Shown in pieces: positions 43,891 to 53,800 of a stretch of DNA of 64,000 nt. Under the pieces are notes generated by a model. It did no database searches. It was not told the DNA's origin and worked only from the letters and a program-made list of their open reading frames with translations. The stretch comes from Proteinivorax tanatarense (lineage in GTDB: Bacteria; Bacillota; Proteinivoracia; Proteinivoracales; Proteinivoracaceae): NCBI RefSeq assembly GCF_040267685.1, contig NZ_CP158367.1, positions 1,612,001-1,676,000 on the forward strand, given 5' to 3'. The position numbers and the translations under genes were made by a program. Positions within the stretch are counted from its first letter, which is position 1. The number at the start of each line of letters is the position of its first letter.

Positions 43891-44667
43891 TTAAAGGACC
43901 TTAATAATCTTGTGCTCATTCTTATTATAAAAATAAAGCATAAAAACTATAACAGCAATAGAACCCAATGCTAAAGCAATAAGCTGCGAAAAATTAGGCA
44001 GTTGCCCATACATCAAAACATTCCTATAGGCATTTAACAAATGGGAAAAAGGATTTACATCGCTTATCCATTGGTACTCAGCAGGTAACCTTCCTACTTC
44101 CCAAATTACAGGAGAAGCATATCTCATTATGCGCATAAGGTGAGTTATGATGTTTTCTATATCTCGTATAAAAACACAAACATAACCCATAAATAAAGAT
44201 ATTGCAATATGAAATAACAACTGAACTAGCACAATAAATGGTAGCCAGACAACTTCTGTGCCTGGAATAATACCGTAAAAAAGTAGAAAAACTGCTATAA
44301 CAACTAGTCCAAATAGAAAGTTTATTAACTGAGTTATACTCTCGCCTATTGGCAATATAGCTTTGGGCAGATAAACCTGAGTTATAATACCCGATTTTGA
44401 TGAAATAGATTTAGCTGAACCGCTAACCGTAGACTTAAACCAGCGAAAAACCACTAATCCTATTACTAAAAAAGCTGGGTAGTCCGGTCCACCTCTTTCT
44501 AAAACAATTACTACTAAAAAGTAATAAACAAATACGCTTAAAAGAGGATCTAAAAGCCACCAAAAATATCCCAAAAATGTATTTCTATGTTTTGACTTTA
44601 ATCCAGAAATAATAAGATAGTAGAGTAAATCTTTTCTTTTACATATTGCTTCTATATATTTTTTCAT
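43891..44667 (-). CDS. ABC-2 type polymer export permease (TagG-like)
   Basis: A 258-residue membrane protein with six hydrophobic segments, of the TagG/Wzm/KpsM type. It opens with an amphipathic region (I-C-K-R-K-D-L-L-Y-Y-L), followed by F-L-G-Y-F-W-W-L-L-D-P-L-L-S and the late V-N-P-F-S-H-L-L-N-A-Y-R-N element. It would export the finished lipid-linked polymer as a dimer energised by the two-domain ATPase. It is the first gene of the leftward module. Confidence 0.92.
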   Translation of the reverse strand: MKKYIEAICKRKDLLYYLIISGLKSKHRNTFLGYFWWLLDPLLSVFVYYFLVVIVLERGGPDYPAFLVIGLVVFRWFKSTVSGSAKSISSKSGIITQVYLPKAILPIGESITQLINFLFGLVVIAVFLLFYGIIPGTEVVWLPFIVLVQLLFHIAISLFMGYVCVFIRDIENIITHLMRIMRYASPVIWEVGRLPAEYQWISDVNPFSHLLNAYRNVLMYGQLPNFSQLIALALGSIAVIVFMLYFYNKNEHKIIKVL

Positions 44668-44769
44668 TTAATTTAGTACACCTCTCAAGACTGTTAATTG
44701 GAGTTTATTTAACTATGATACTTAAAAATCATCTATATTGTTATACCTAGTTCGTCTACTTATAAAATA

Positions 44770-44796
44770 CAAAAATCTCTACCAAATGGCAGAGAT
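44770..44796 (-). terminator. Intrinsic terminator, leftward
   Basis: ATCTCTACC-AAAT-GGCAGAGAT (44775-44796, one mismatch) is followed on the minus strand by TTTTTG. It shields the TagGH module from upstream transcription. Confidence 0.8.
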
Positions 44797-45225
44797 GTCT
44801 CCTTAATGTATTGCCCATCTCTCCCCCATCTTTATATTATATCATAAAAATAAAACTAGTAAATTAAATTTAATTAAATCTGTCTATGCTGGCTCTAGGA
44901 AAGATAATATTAAATACTACAACTATAAATATAAAGCAATTTTTAGTTAATAAATTTTTGATAAAGTAAAAGCTAAGATACATCTACCCTATCTAACCCT
45001 CATATTATGGCAAGGAAGCGTAGTTCAGTACAAAAATTGATTATGAATCTGTGTGTTGGTTCTATACTTAAACACCCTTTGCAAAAAGCCCTATGTTTTA
45101 AGTGTACAGTGGTATATTAAAGTGAAACACAACAATACATATGTAAATGGTTCAAAGTAAAGTTTTAAACCATAAATTTTTGCATAAAAAGATAACCAAG
45201 ATTGGCATAGCTAGTAAGATTGAAA

Positions 45226-45273
45226 AATATTAAAAAACAGGGGCTAGTTGATTTACCCCTGTTTTTTAATATT
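45226..45273. terminator. Strong terminator after the metallopeptidase gene
   Basis: AATATTAAAAAACAGGGG pairs exactly with CCCCTGTTTTTTAATATT around a 12-base loop; A- and T-runs are in the stem so it can work on both strands. It lies 123 bases past the stop of the CWB2 metallopeptidase gene. Confidence 0.85.
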
Positions 45274-45395
45274 TTATTTAATTTTTTCACTAAAAATATC
45301 CTAAAAAAATTATTGTAATAGGGTTACTGCAGAGCACCTATAAACGCCAAAATTGCTATCAGAAATTGATATCCAATACATTAATAACTTTAAGT

Positions 45396-47411
45396 TTATT
45401 TTAATAATTTCTGTAGCCTTAATTTGGCCTCCTTGTCAATAACTGCTTCTCCCCCTAATATATATCCTCTACCTCCTGACACCTCTTGGATATATTGTTC
45501 AACATATGCTGGGATAATGCTGTCATTAATCATCAGAACAGGAGCTTCTCTTTTTGCTGCAAGTCCAGCACCTGTTAAAGCATCAGCAAAGTTTTCTCCA
45601 GTGGCTACATAAGCATCGGTAAAATCTCCATCAGTAAAATAATCAACAATTTCTATTGATGTTTGATACCTGTTATTACCAGCTAGCCTACTCACATTTA
45701 TACCCATGCCTTCAAGTTCAGCCTCGACTTCTTTAGGCACGACACTTTCTCCTCCCACAATAATTACATTCTCCACTCTCCAGTCTTCAATAGCTTCTCT
45801 AGTAAAATCTGGTAGCGAACCTGAATTTCTGCTAAATAACACAGGATAAGAAAGCTGTGCTGCAAAAGGAGCCACTGCTAGTGCATCAGGGAAGTCTAAT
45901 CCTGTAGCTAAAACCACAGTATCTTTTTGTCCCCCCAAATTTTCACCTATCTTTGCAGCTGTATGATACCTGTCAACTCCAGCAATACGCTCTATATTAA
46001 AACCTAGTTTTTCAAGTTCTGTCTCAACTTCTTTCCCAACAGCGTTAACACCACCTAGTATATAGACAGTATCCACTCCTAATCTCTTTAATTCATCTCC
46101 TACAAAACGACTTAAATGGTTTTTGTGAGTTAATAAAATTGGGGCATCATAGCTATGTGCTAATGTTGTTCCTGACAGAGCATCAGCAAACTCAGAACCG
46201 TTAGCTAAAAAAGCTACTTTCGAACCATCTTGCCAACCTTCTTGTGAAACTGATATTGCAGTTTCAATCCGATTTCTCCCAGAGTATCTAGATAGATATG
46301 ATATGTATTGATCTAACTCATTAAAATCTATCGTTAGCTTTTCGGACCTATTCTTAACTCCCTCTTCGTTTTTTGAATACACCCAAAAATCATATTTTGA
46401 GTTTGTATTAAAGTTAATTTTATTAACTTTAAACCTTCTTTTGTTAGAGTCAGTTTCATAAGTTCGCGACATTACTGTTGAGCCAGATTCTGCCCAATAA
46501 AGTGAATATTCCAAATCAAAAGTCTCATCATCCCACGATTTGGTTGAATCAAAAGTTAGAAACGTCCAGTTAAAATGATCTTTAACTTTGGATAAAGTAA
46601 TTTTAGGCTGTGTTGGAAAATTAACTACTTCGTTTTCATAACCAGATACATCAACCCAATACTCTTGCAATCCTGTTACATTTGGGGGATATTCAATAAA
46701 GTAATTCCTATGAGGCTCTTTTCGTCCTAGAGGACTACCTAGTAAGACTCTATAATCTTCTGCTGCTATTTCCTGAGGCGCCCAATGCCACTCACCATTG
46801 TTAATCTTGCTATATTGTTCTAAGTTTCTAATTTGTCCATATTTAGTATCCACAAAAGCTTCATCAATAGAATTTAAACCATTTTCAAACTCATAAAAAT
46901 AACTAAAATGATGCCCGTATTCGTGTGATAAGGTTCCAGCCATTTGCTCAAAAGAAAAATCTTCAGCTCCATAAAGGCTAATATACCTATTATCAGCCAT
47001 AGCTAACCCATTAGGTGTAGATGTCCATGCAAGAAAATAATGACCTGCTACTCCTCTCCCCGCAGGAAAGTCACCATATATGTTTACATGAGATAGGTAG
47101 GATAACTCTTTTGAAATAGTGTTATTCATAAGCTCCTGGTAAACCATTTTAAGCTCCTTCTGAGACTCATATTCATCGGTAAAGCTCCTAATTTCAATAC
47201 CGGAAGGCCCCTCAAAAACTGATATAGGCTGCTCTTTTGTTTGTATCTTAAGATCATCTATTGATCCTTCAATAATAACTGAGGATTCCATTTTCATATA
47301 ATCTTTTTCGACGGTTAGCTCTTGATTTTTATTAGCCTCACTACCTTGCACAACCCCACTTAAACTGACAAATAAAACTAGAGTTAAAACAATACTAAAT
47401 AATTTTTTCAT
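45396..47411 (-). CDS. Secreted zinc metallopeptidase-like protein with three CWB2 wall anchors
   Basis: A 671-residue surface protein. Residues 1-24 are a signal peptide. Residues 90-240 contain a metallopeptidase-like site H-E-Y-G-H-H at 163-168 with D-E-A-F-V-D some 20 residues later. Residues 255-365 look like a fibronectin type III domain. From about 380 to the end are three CWB2 repeats (R-Y-S-G-x-N-R-I-E-T-A, S-E-F-A-D-A-L-S-G, Y-I-L-G-G type), which hold proteins on the wall polymer. Its ribosome site (GGGAGGGAG) is intact, but an insertion sequence ends 19 bases upstream of it, separating gene and promoter. Confidence 0.88.
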   Translation of the reverse strand: MKKLFSIVLTLVLFVSLSGVVQGSEANKNQELTVEKDYMKMESSVIIEGSIDDLKIQTKEQPISVFEGPSGIEIRSFTDEYESQKELKMVYQELMNNTISKELSYLSHVNIYGDFPAGRGVAGHYFLAWTSTPNGLAMADNRYISLYGAEDFSFEQMAGTLSHEYGHHFSYFYEFENGLNSIDEAFVDTKYGQIRNLEQYSKINNGEWHWAPQEIAAEDYRVLLGSPLGRKEPHRNYFIEYPPNVTGLQEYWVDVSGYENEVVNFPTQPKITLSKVKDHFNWTFLTFDSTKSWDDETFDLEYSLYWAESGSTVMSRTYETDSNKRRFKVNKINFNTNSKYDFWVYSKNEEGVKNRSEKLTIDFNELDQYISYLSRYSGRNRIETAISVSQEGWQDGSKVAFLANGSEFADALSGTTLAHSYDAPILLTHKNHLSRFVGDELKRLGVDTVYILGGVNAVGKEVETELEKLGFNIERIAGVDRYHTAAKIGENLGGQKDTVVLATGLDFPDALAVAPFAAQLSYPVLFSRNSGSLPDFTREAIEDWRVENVIIVGGESVVPKEVEAELEGMGINVSRLAGNNRYQTSIEIVDYFTDGDFTDAYVATGENFADALTGAGLAAKREAPVLMINDSIIPAYVEQYIQEVSGGRGYILGGEAVIDKEAKLRLQKLLK

Positions 47412-47430
47412 AATAAAATCTCCCTCCCAA

Positions 47431-47443
47431 TAAGTTCACCTAT
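47431..47443. repeat. Left target-site duplication of the insertion sequence
   Basis: TAAGTTCACCTAT, an exact copy of 49076-49088. It directly abuts the left end of the insertion sequence, showing recent transposition. Confidence 0.88.
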
Positions 47444-49075
47444 AGGCGATTGCAAAACTTCACAATGCCTGATATAAAAGCTTTTATATTAATAATCTCA
47501 AAGGAATCCCCCACTTTTTATCGAATTTATATAGTAATCAAAATACGCATTTGATTACATGAAAGGAGGAATATCCAATGAAAAAATACAAACAAATTTC
47601 TTTTGCTAACTTTAACCAAGAATTTGATGAGCTGTTAAAATCTAAGCAACCTACCTTAATTGAGCTATTTAGCGATTTCTTAGAAGTGGATGAAATCATC
47701 CCGGCTTCGTTTTATGATGCTTACTATTCATCGTTAGGTAGAAATAGAGACTATTCTTTGTCGTCTATGATATCTGCTTTAATTTTGCAAAAGATTCTCT
47801 CATTACCCCACACTAAAACTCTTCTAAACATTCTAGCTCTTTCCAAAGAGTTAAGAGATTTTTGTGGGTTTGACGATAAGTTGCCTGATCCAGCTCAATT
47901 CACTCGTTTTAAACAGAATTTTCTACCACACATTGAGCAGATGTTTCATAATTTAGTGGATGATACTGAGGCTTTATGTCATGATATCAATGATGATCTA
48001 GCTGACATCTTAATCTCTGATACCACGGGGTTTGAGGCCTTTGTTAAAGAAAATAACCCTAAGTTTTATGAAACGCTTCTAACCAGTGCAAAAAAGTATG
48101 CTAAAATTGAAAACTCTGTTAACCCTCATTCTCTTGCCGCAAGTAAGATGCCTAAAATGGCGTCTGCTAATAACGAGTTTAAGCTATCTCATTTAAACGG
48201 ACACTTTGGCTATTATCTTAAAACAAACGTTGTTACTAACGGGCTTGGCATTGTTAGACATATAGATTTTTATGATTTAGACTTAGAAACCATTTCTCCT
48301 GAATTAAAAGATGAGTATGATTCTAAAACTCTTATTCCCGTTTTAGAAAACTTTTTCAAAAAGCACCCTCTTTTAAAGTACAAGTACTTTCTTGGAGATG
48401 CTGGTTTTGACTCTTACGATAATTATCGCTATCTTTATTGCGATAAGAATATGATCCCAATTATTCCTTTAAACCAAAGGCGTAAATCTGACTTGCCATC
48501 TTCAGGCTTTACAGATGATGGCACCCCTACATGCCCTCACGATAGTTCATTAAAAATGACTTATGATGGTGTTGCCAGAGAAAAAGGAAGGGCTGATAGG
48601 GTTAAATTTAAGTGTCCTAAATCTAAAAAAAAAGAGTAAATGGTAAGCAAAAAAGCACTTTAGATTGTCAAAACCCTTGTACTTCTTCCTCTTATGGTCG
48701 TGTAACTTATGTGCCTATACACAAAAACTATAGACTTAATTGTGCTATCCCCAGAGACTCTGAGAAATGGAGTAACTTATATAAGGTTAGAACAATATGT
48801 GAAAGAGCTATTGCCCAGCTTAAACACTCTATGTCTCTTAGATCCTCTAAGCTTAATAATACCAAGACTTTAAAAGCTGATATATTACTAGCGGCTATTA
48901 CGCAGCTTACTGCGTTAACTGTTCTGCATAGAGCGAACAACACATCAGCACCTATGTCAATTAAAAACCTTGTAGCATAGACTGCTTATTTTCGCACCTG
49001 ATTCTTCTTAAAAATACATTTTTACATATTTTCGGTTGCTCTATTCTTTTTTAATTAACGCATTTTGCAATTACC
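47444..49075 (+). mobile_element. Insertion sequence, 1632 bases, DDE transposase with frameshift
   Basis: The element is bounded by 13-base direct repeats and has short inverted ends: GGCGATTGCAAAAC on the left (47445-47458) and, read inward on the minus strand, GGTAATTGCAAAAT on the right (49075-49062), with 11 of 14 bases matching. It contains one transposase in two frames. Family is IS1182/IS4-like by its DDE layout; I cannot fix the exact family without a search. It sits in the leader of the leftward CWB2 metallopeptidase gene and points away from it. Confidence 0.88.
47578..48980 (+). CDS. DDE transposase, two frames joined by a probable -1 frameshift
   Basis: The first frame (47578-48639, 353 residues) holds D-T-T-G-F-E-A-F and G-D-A-G-F-D-S-Y, the first two catalytic aspartates, and starts a Cys-rich segment. 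The second frame continues it with K-S-T-L-D-C-Q-N-P-C and ends with the C-E-R-A-I-A-Q-L-K helix carrying the catalytic Glu. The change falls in a run of nine A (48625-48633): slipping back one base reads A-G-A-G-T-A and joins the two exactly. Both halves are otherwise intact, so this is either programmed frameshifting, common in transposases, or a recent error. A GAAAGGAGGAA site precedes the ATG. Confidence 0.82.
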
Positions 49076-49088
49076 TAAGTTCACCTAT
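49076..49088. repeat. Right target-site duplication of the insertion sequence
   Basis: TAAGTTCACCTAT, identical to 47431-47443. The sequence to its right (49089 on) is the original upstream region of the CWB2 metallopeptidase gene. Confidence 0.88.
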
Positions 49089-49252
49089 TACATATACTAC
49101 AAAATATTTCAAAATCCTTCATATTTTTATTTTATTTTCAATCAAGCAGGAGGAGGGACTAACCGAACTCTGTCATATATTAAGCATAAGTTTCACTAAG
49201 CACTCCTAACATTTATCTTCAAGTTCCACTCTATTCTCAGTTAGGGCACAAA

Positions 49253-49298
49253 ACAAAGAGAAATGCCAAAGTAACAGTGTCTTGGCATTTCTCTTTGT
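49253..49298 (-). terminator. Long perfect hairpin, terminator of the CelD-like gene's operon
   Basis: A 17-base exact stem, 49253-49269 with 49282-49298, built on ACAAAGAGAAATGCCAA, with a 12-base loop. On the minus strand it runs into TTTGTTTTG. The rest of 49089-49694 shows no gene. Confidence 0.8.
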
Positions 49299-49694
49299 AT
49301 ATATATAATTTAGTATAGTACTTAATTTATCATTTAATTTGAATTATTCCTTTTATTGAGCTTGCCCTTTAAAGTTTCAATAAATGTTTGTAATACATGT
49401 ATACTTCTGATTAGAAAAACTAGACATTCGACAAGAAGTTAACGCTTTATTCTCTGAAAGATAAAAAAATCAGCTACTAAGATTGATTTAAGTATCGCCT
49501 TATTCCCCCAAGTAGCAACAATTTTAAATGATAAAAATTTAGGTTATCTAAAACAATAGAAATCTCAATTACACAAAGTTATTTATAATCCAAAATCTCT
49601 AAGCAACTGAATCCGAGATTCGCACTCTTACCTGGATAATATATCAGTCTAATTAGAATTTTAAGTACAATCCTAGCTTATAGAAATACTAAAG

Positions 49695-50780
49695 TTAATT
49701 GATACAATGGTGAATCTGGTATAACTTTTGAACTATTGTCCCTTTTTTATTTAAGGGTACTTGTAATTTATAATTAAATATAAAGTAGCTTGTCCATTCA
49801 AATTTCCATGGGTATCTCCCAGCTCCTAAATCTAAGGTTGCAACTTCTTTACCACTATCTGTGAAAAAGTGTGATAACATCTCATAATAAGTTATCTTCC
49901 CAATACTATATTTTAGGTAGTTTGGATCATATGCCCCATTCCATGAGTGCAGAATATTGTTATATTGATATGCTAATTTGTAACTTAAAAGTTTACCTGT
50001 CGAATCCCGTATTGTAAACGCTCGAACTTTTTCATTGTTTTTTAATATGTTTCTCAAAAACTCCACCATAAATTTATTTGCATAAATATTTTTTCTGTTT
50101 CTTCTGTTTTTGTCTTTAACTAGATGGTTGTTCTCTTTTGTATACAATGCCATAAATTCATCTAAAGTAGCTTCTGTTATTCCTTTCTCTACCTTAAAGT
50201 TATATTGCGTCTCCCTTTGTAACTTATTTAGCCTTTTTCTGGTTCTTTTAGCAACAGGATATTTTCTTTGAAACTCTTCAAACTTTTTGTGCTGTGACAA
50301 TTTTATTTGAGGGCACTCCTTCATATACTTAAAGTGTTTGTTGTACTGAGTTTTTAGTAGGTAGTTTGCTAACGTTGAATCATGTTTTATATGCGTTAGA
50401 TTAATTAAGTCCCACTTGTTTTGCATATTTGAAATTACTGTAAATATCTTTTTTATAATTGATTGTTCGTTGCCCTCCTGTCTATTAATGATAACATTCC
50501 TGTAGTCACCCATCCCCATAAACTCTAATGATGTCCATTTAAGTAGACCTTTTTTGTTTTGTTTTTCTACAAAAGGAGCTATGCCAACTATTTGGTTATT
50601 GTGTATTATTACCAATACAAATAGACTTTGACTTTTATCTTTTTTGTAAGTATCCCACCATAATCTTAAAAATTCGTAGGTATTATAGTAATGAAGATCT
50701 GCATCCTGTTTTTCCAGGCATTCCCATTCTTCTTTTAAACCCTCTAACCCTTTGTAACTATTAATTATTTCATAATTCAG
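49695..50780 (-). CDS. CelD-like GNAT acyltransferase (PF13480 type), CTG start likely
   Basis: 361 residues if started at the CTG at 50780, which is seven bases from a perfect AGGAGGTG; the first ordinary start (TTG, 50615) has no ribosome site and would cut off conserved N-terminal sequence. The added part contains E-E-W-E-C-L-E-K, Y-Y-N-T-Y-E-F-L-R-L-W-W-D-T-Y, the typical opening of the CelD/BioF2-like acetyltransferase family. The C-terminal part has the GNAT core with F-T-I-R-D, Y-K-L-A-Y-Q-Y and S-W-N-G-A-Y-D-P-N-Y-L-K-Y-S-I-G. It probably adds an acyl or aminoacyl group to a surface glycan. It is 33 bases past the 1027-residue gene. Confidence 0.78.
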   Translation of the reverse strand: MNYEIINSYKGLEGLKEEWECLEKQDADLHYYNTYEFLRLWWDTYKKDKSQSLFVLVIIHNNQIVGIAPFVEKQNKKGLLKWTSLEFMGMGDYRNVIINRQEGNEQSIIKKIFTVISNMQNKWDLINLTHIKHDSTLANYLLKTQYNKHFKYMKECPQIKLSQHKKFEEFQRKYPVAKRTRKRLNKLQRETQYNFKVEKGITEATLDEFMALYTKENNHLVKDKNRRNRKNIYANKFMVEFLRNILKNNEKVRAFTIRDSTGKLLSYKLAYQYNNILHSWNGAYDPNYLKYSIGKITYYEMLSHFFTDSGKEVATLDLGAGRYPWKFEWTSYFIFNYKLQVPLNKKGTIVQKLYQIHHCIN

Positions 50781-50813
50781 TTTGATGCACCTCCTACTCC
50801 ATTTAATACTTGC

Positions 50814-53800
50814 CTATTTTTTGCTTACAAACTCTTTTAATAGAAGAAAGACAAATTTAGAATTGTCAATAAAACACCGTTTCCACATTCTCCTTGGCTC
50901 TTGCAAAAATCTATGGAACCATTCTAATCCAGCTTTTTGCATAAATATAGGCGCTCTTTTATTAATTCCCGCTAAAACATCAAAGCTGCCTCCCACTCCC
51001 ATACAAAACAATGCATTTGTTTTACTCAAATTTCTGTATGCCCATTTTTCCTGTTTAGGAGATCCAAAAGCTACAAAAAGCATGTCAACGGCCTTTGAAC
51101 TTATATCTTCTAAGATATCTTGTTCTTCTGACTTACTAAAGTATCCATTTCTATATCCTACTATATTCAAATCTGGGTATTTTTGCTTTAGAACACTGTT
51201 AACTTTTTTAACTGTTTCTTCTGTAGCACCTAATAGATAAATGTTGTAGCCTTTTGTTTCAGAAAGCTCGACTAAGTTTAAAAACAGGTCTATTCCTGCT
51301 ACACGCTCTGGGAGAGGTTTGCCTAACAGCTTTGCAGCCCAAACTATACTCTGACCATCGGCATTTACTACTTTACACTCGTTTAATATTTTATTTAACT
51401 CTTTATCCTTTTGACATAGTACTGTTTTACTAGCATTTACAACTACATGCTGGGTTTGACTTTTGTGCTTTATGTTTTGCTCTATTTTGTTTATTGTTTC
51501 TTCCATGGTTAATGCATCTACGCTATAACCTAATAAATTTATTCTGTTTTCCAAAGTAACACCTCGTGACTTTTTGTTGTAGTTAATATTTTTAAGTTTT
51601 TGAGATAGTTTTTGGCCTACCACATTGCTATCATAATGTTTTACAGTTTCTTTGCAGTTTTCAAGCATATTTTGTTTTTCAGCATGAGAAAGGTTGAAAA
51701 ACTTTATTAACTTATCAGCAAGGTCTTCTGAACTTTGGGGTTTGAAGATAAATCCATTTTTCCCGTTTTTTAAGTAGCTTGTTAATCCTCCAACTTCTGA
51801 GCCAACTACAGGAGTTTCACAAGCCATGGATTCTATACCAACTAATCCTAAACTTTCGTTCAAATAGGTTGGAAAAACAAATACATCCATAGCGCTATAG
51901 TACTTAGGTAATTTATGCTGTGGCTTTTCACCTAGATACAGTATGTTATTTTCCAAACCCATTTTTTTTATTTTTTTCTGAAAATCTTTTTTTTGGCTCC
52001 CTTCCCCTATGACTAATCCAGTTATATCCAAGTGAGTTTGGTGTTCTATTAACTTCTTTATGCTTTGTAAGTATATCTCCCATCCTTTTCCTGCATCAAT
52101 TCGTGAGACATACCCCATTATTTGCGAGGTTTTAGAAATGTTTAATTCTTGTCTTAAGTTTTGTTTTTCTTTTTTAAATAGCTTAGTGTCTATTCCAGAA
52201 GATGGGGAGATAAAAATCTTATCTTTGTGTATGCCATACTTTTCTGATACTATATGCTCAAAAAACTTAGAAGGTACTACTACCAAATCTGCTCTTTGAA
52301 CTACTTTCTTTGCAACTTTATTCAGTATCTGGCTAAGTCTTGTTTTTGTGAACACATCTCCCCCATGGAAATTTAGTACTAAGTTTTTATTAGGTGTTAA
52401 GAGTCCTTTAAGTATAAGTACAGGTATAGCAGAGTGGCTCACGTAATGAACATACATAGTTTCGTAAGAAGATGATAAACCTTTATTGATTATTTCATAA
52501 TAAAATTTTAGATACAGGAGTATCTTTTTATACTTGCTAGCTTTTTTTTGAGTTATTAAAGCTTTATGAGTGATTATAAGGCCATTTTTAAGCATCTGCT
52601 CTTCGAAATTTTTTACAAATATACCGTAAGAAGGACTTTCAGAACTAGGATACATATTGGATATTAAGAATATGCTATTTTTTATTGTTTTCTCTTCTTT
52701 ATTCGGAAGTACAGCAAAGCTTGCAATCATTCCTATCCAAAGCCCAGCCATTCCTGAACCTAGTGTATGACCTGCGGCAAATGCTATCCCTATTATCAAA
52801 GTAGTAATAAATAAAAGAAGTCTATTATTGTTCTTAATTATAATCTTATAAACTTGCAACCAAAAAATGATTACTAGTGCTAATCCCGCAACACCATAGT
52901 TTAGAAATACATCAAAAAAATCCATTTCTACAGTTATAAAATCGTGTGTATATCCAAATAGTAGATTTAAAACACTACCCTCCTGAATTAAAGACATGTT
53001 AGCAACTAGCATATTGTTTCTCCCCGATAAAAGTGTTGCCATAATGCTACCATCGTGAAATGCATATGAGTAAGTCCATCTATTAAATATGCCTACATTG
53101 CCTAAAAGATAATAAGCTATAAAAATATTGGCTATAAAAAAAAGTATAAATCCTATAGCTCTTTCTGGTTTCATTTTTTTAATAAAATCCTTTTCAATTA
53201 ATGGAAATATAATTAATATAAATAAAGTTGAAATTAGGGCTACCTTTGTGGAAAGGTAAATAGCAAAGAATAAAACTATTATATATGACACTGAAAAAAA
53301 AAGCTTGTTAGCCTTCCATGTTTGGTATAATAAAAATGTAGAAAATACTACAAAAAGAAGAGATACTTCGTTTCCAGCATAAAAGAATCCCCTAGTTCCA
53401 ATAGAGTTCACATACTGGCTATAACCAGAAATACCAGTGATACCTATAGTAAGGTTTAATAATAGTATAAAATAGTTAAATTTAATACATCTAAGATATT
53501 TAGTAATATAAGAGGGAGTGTTTTCAAGTGCTTTTTTAAAATATAGAAACGATATTGGTATAAAATAAAATTTTGAAAGTTGAATGACATAAGAAGCACT
53601 GATCTCACCGTGTAGGTAATAGTTTCCTATAAGTAAAAAAATAAAACTAATTCCAATATATTTTATTTTTTTTTCCCCATAAAAATATAAGCTGGCAATC
53701 ATAATAGCTAAAAGAACTGACTTATAAATTTGGGATATACTAATAATATTTGGGTAATTTCGTATCAATATGCCATTGATAGAATCAATAATAAGATAAA

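Larger units (their letters stand above)
44668..45395. other. 728-base gap with no gene
   Basis: AT-rich region between the permease and the metallopeptidase gene. It holds two terminator hairpins (44770-44796 and 45226-45273) and presumably the promoter of the TagGH module upstream of 44667, although I see no convincing -35/-10 pair. No frame with a family match or ribosome site was found on either strand. Confidence 0.6.
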
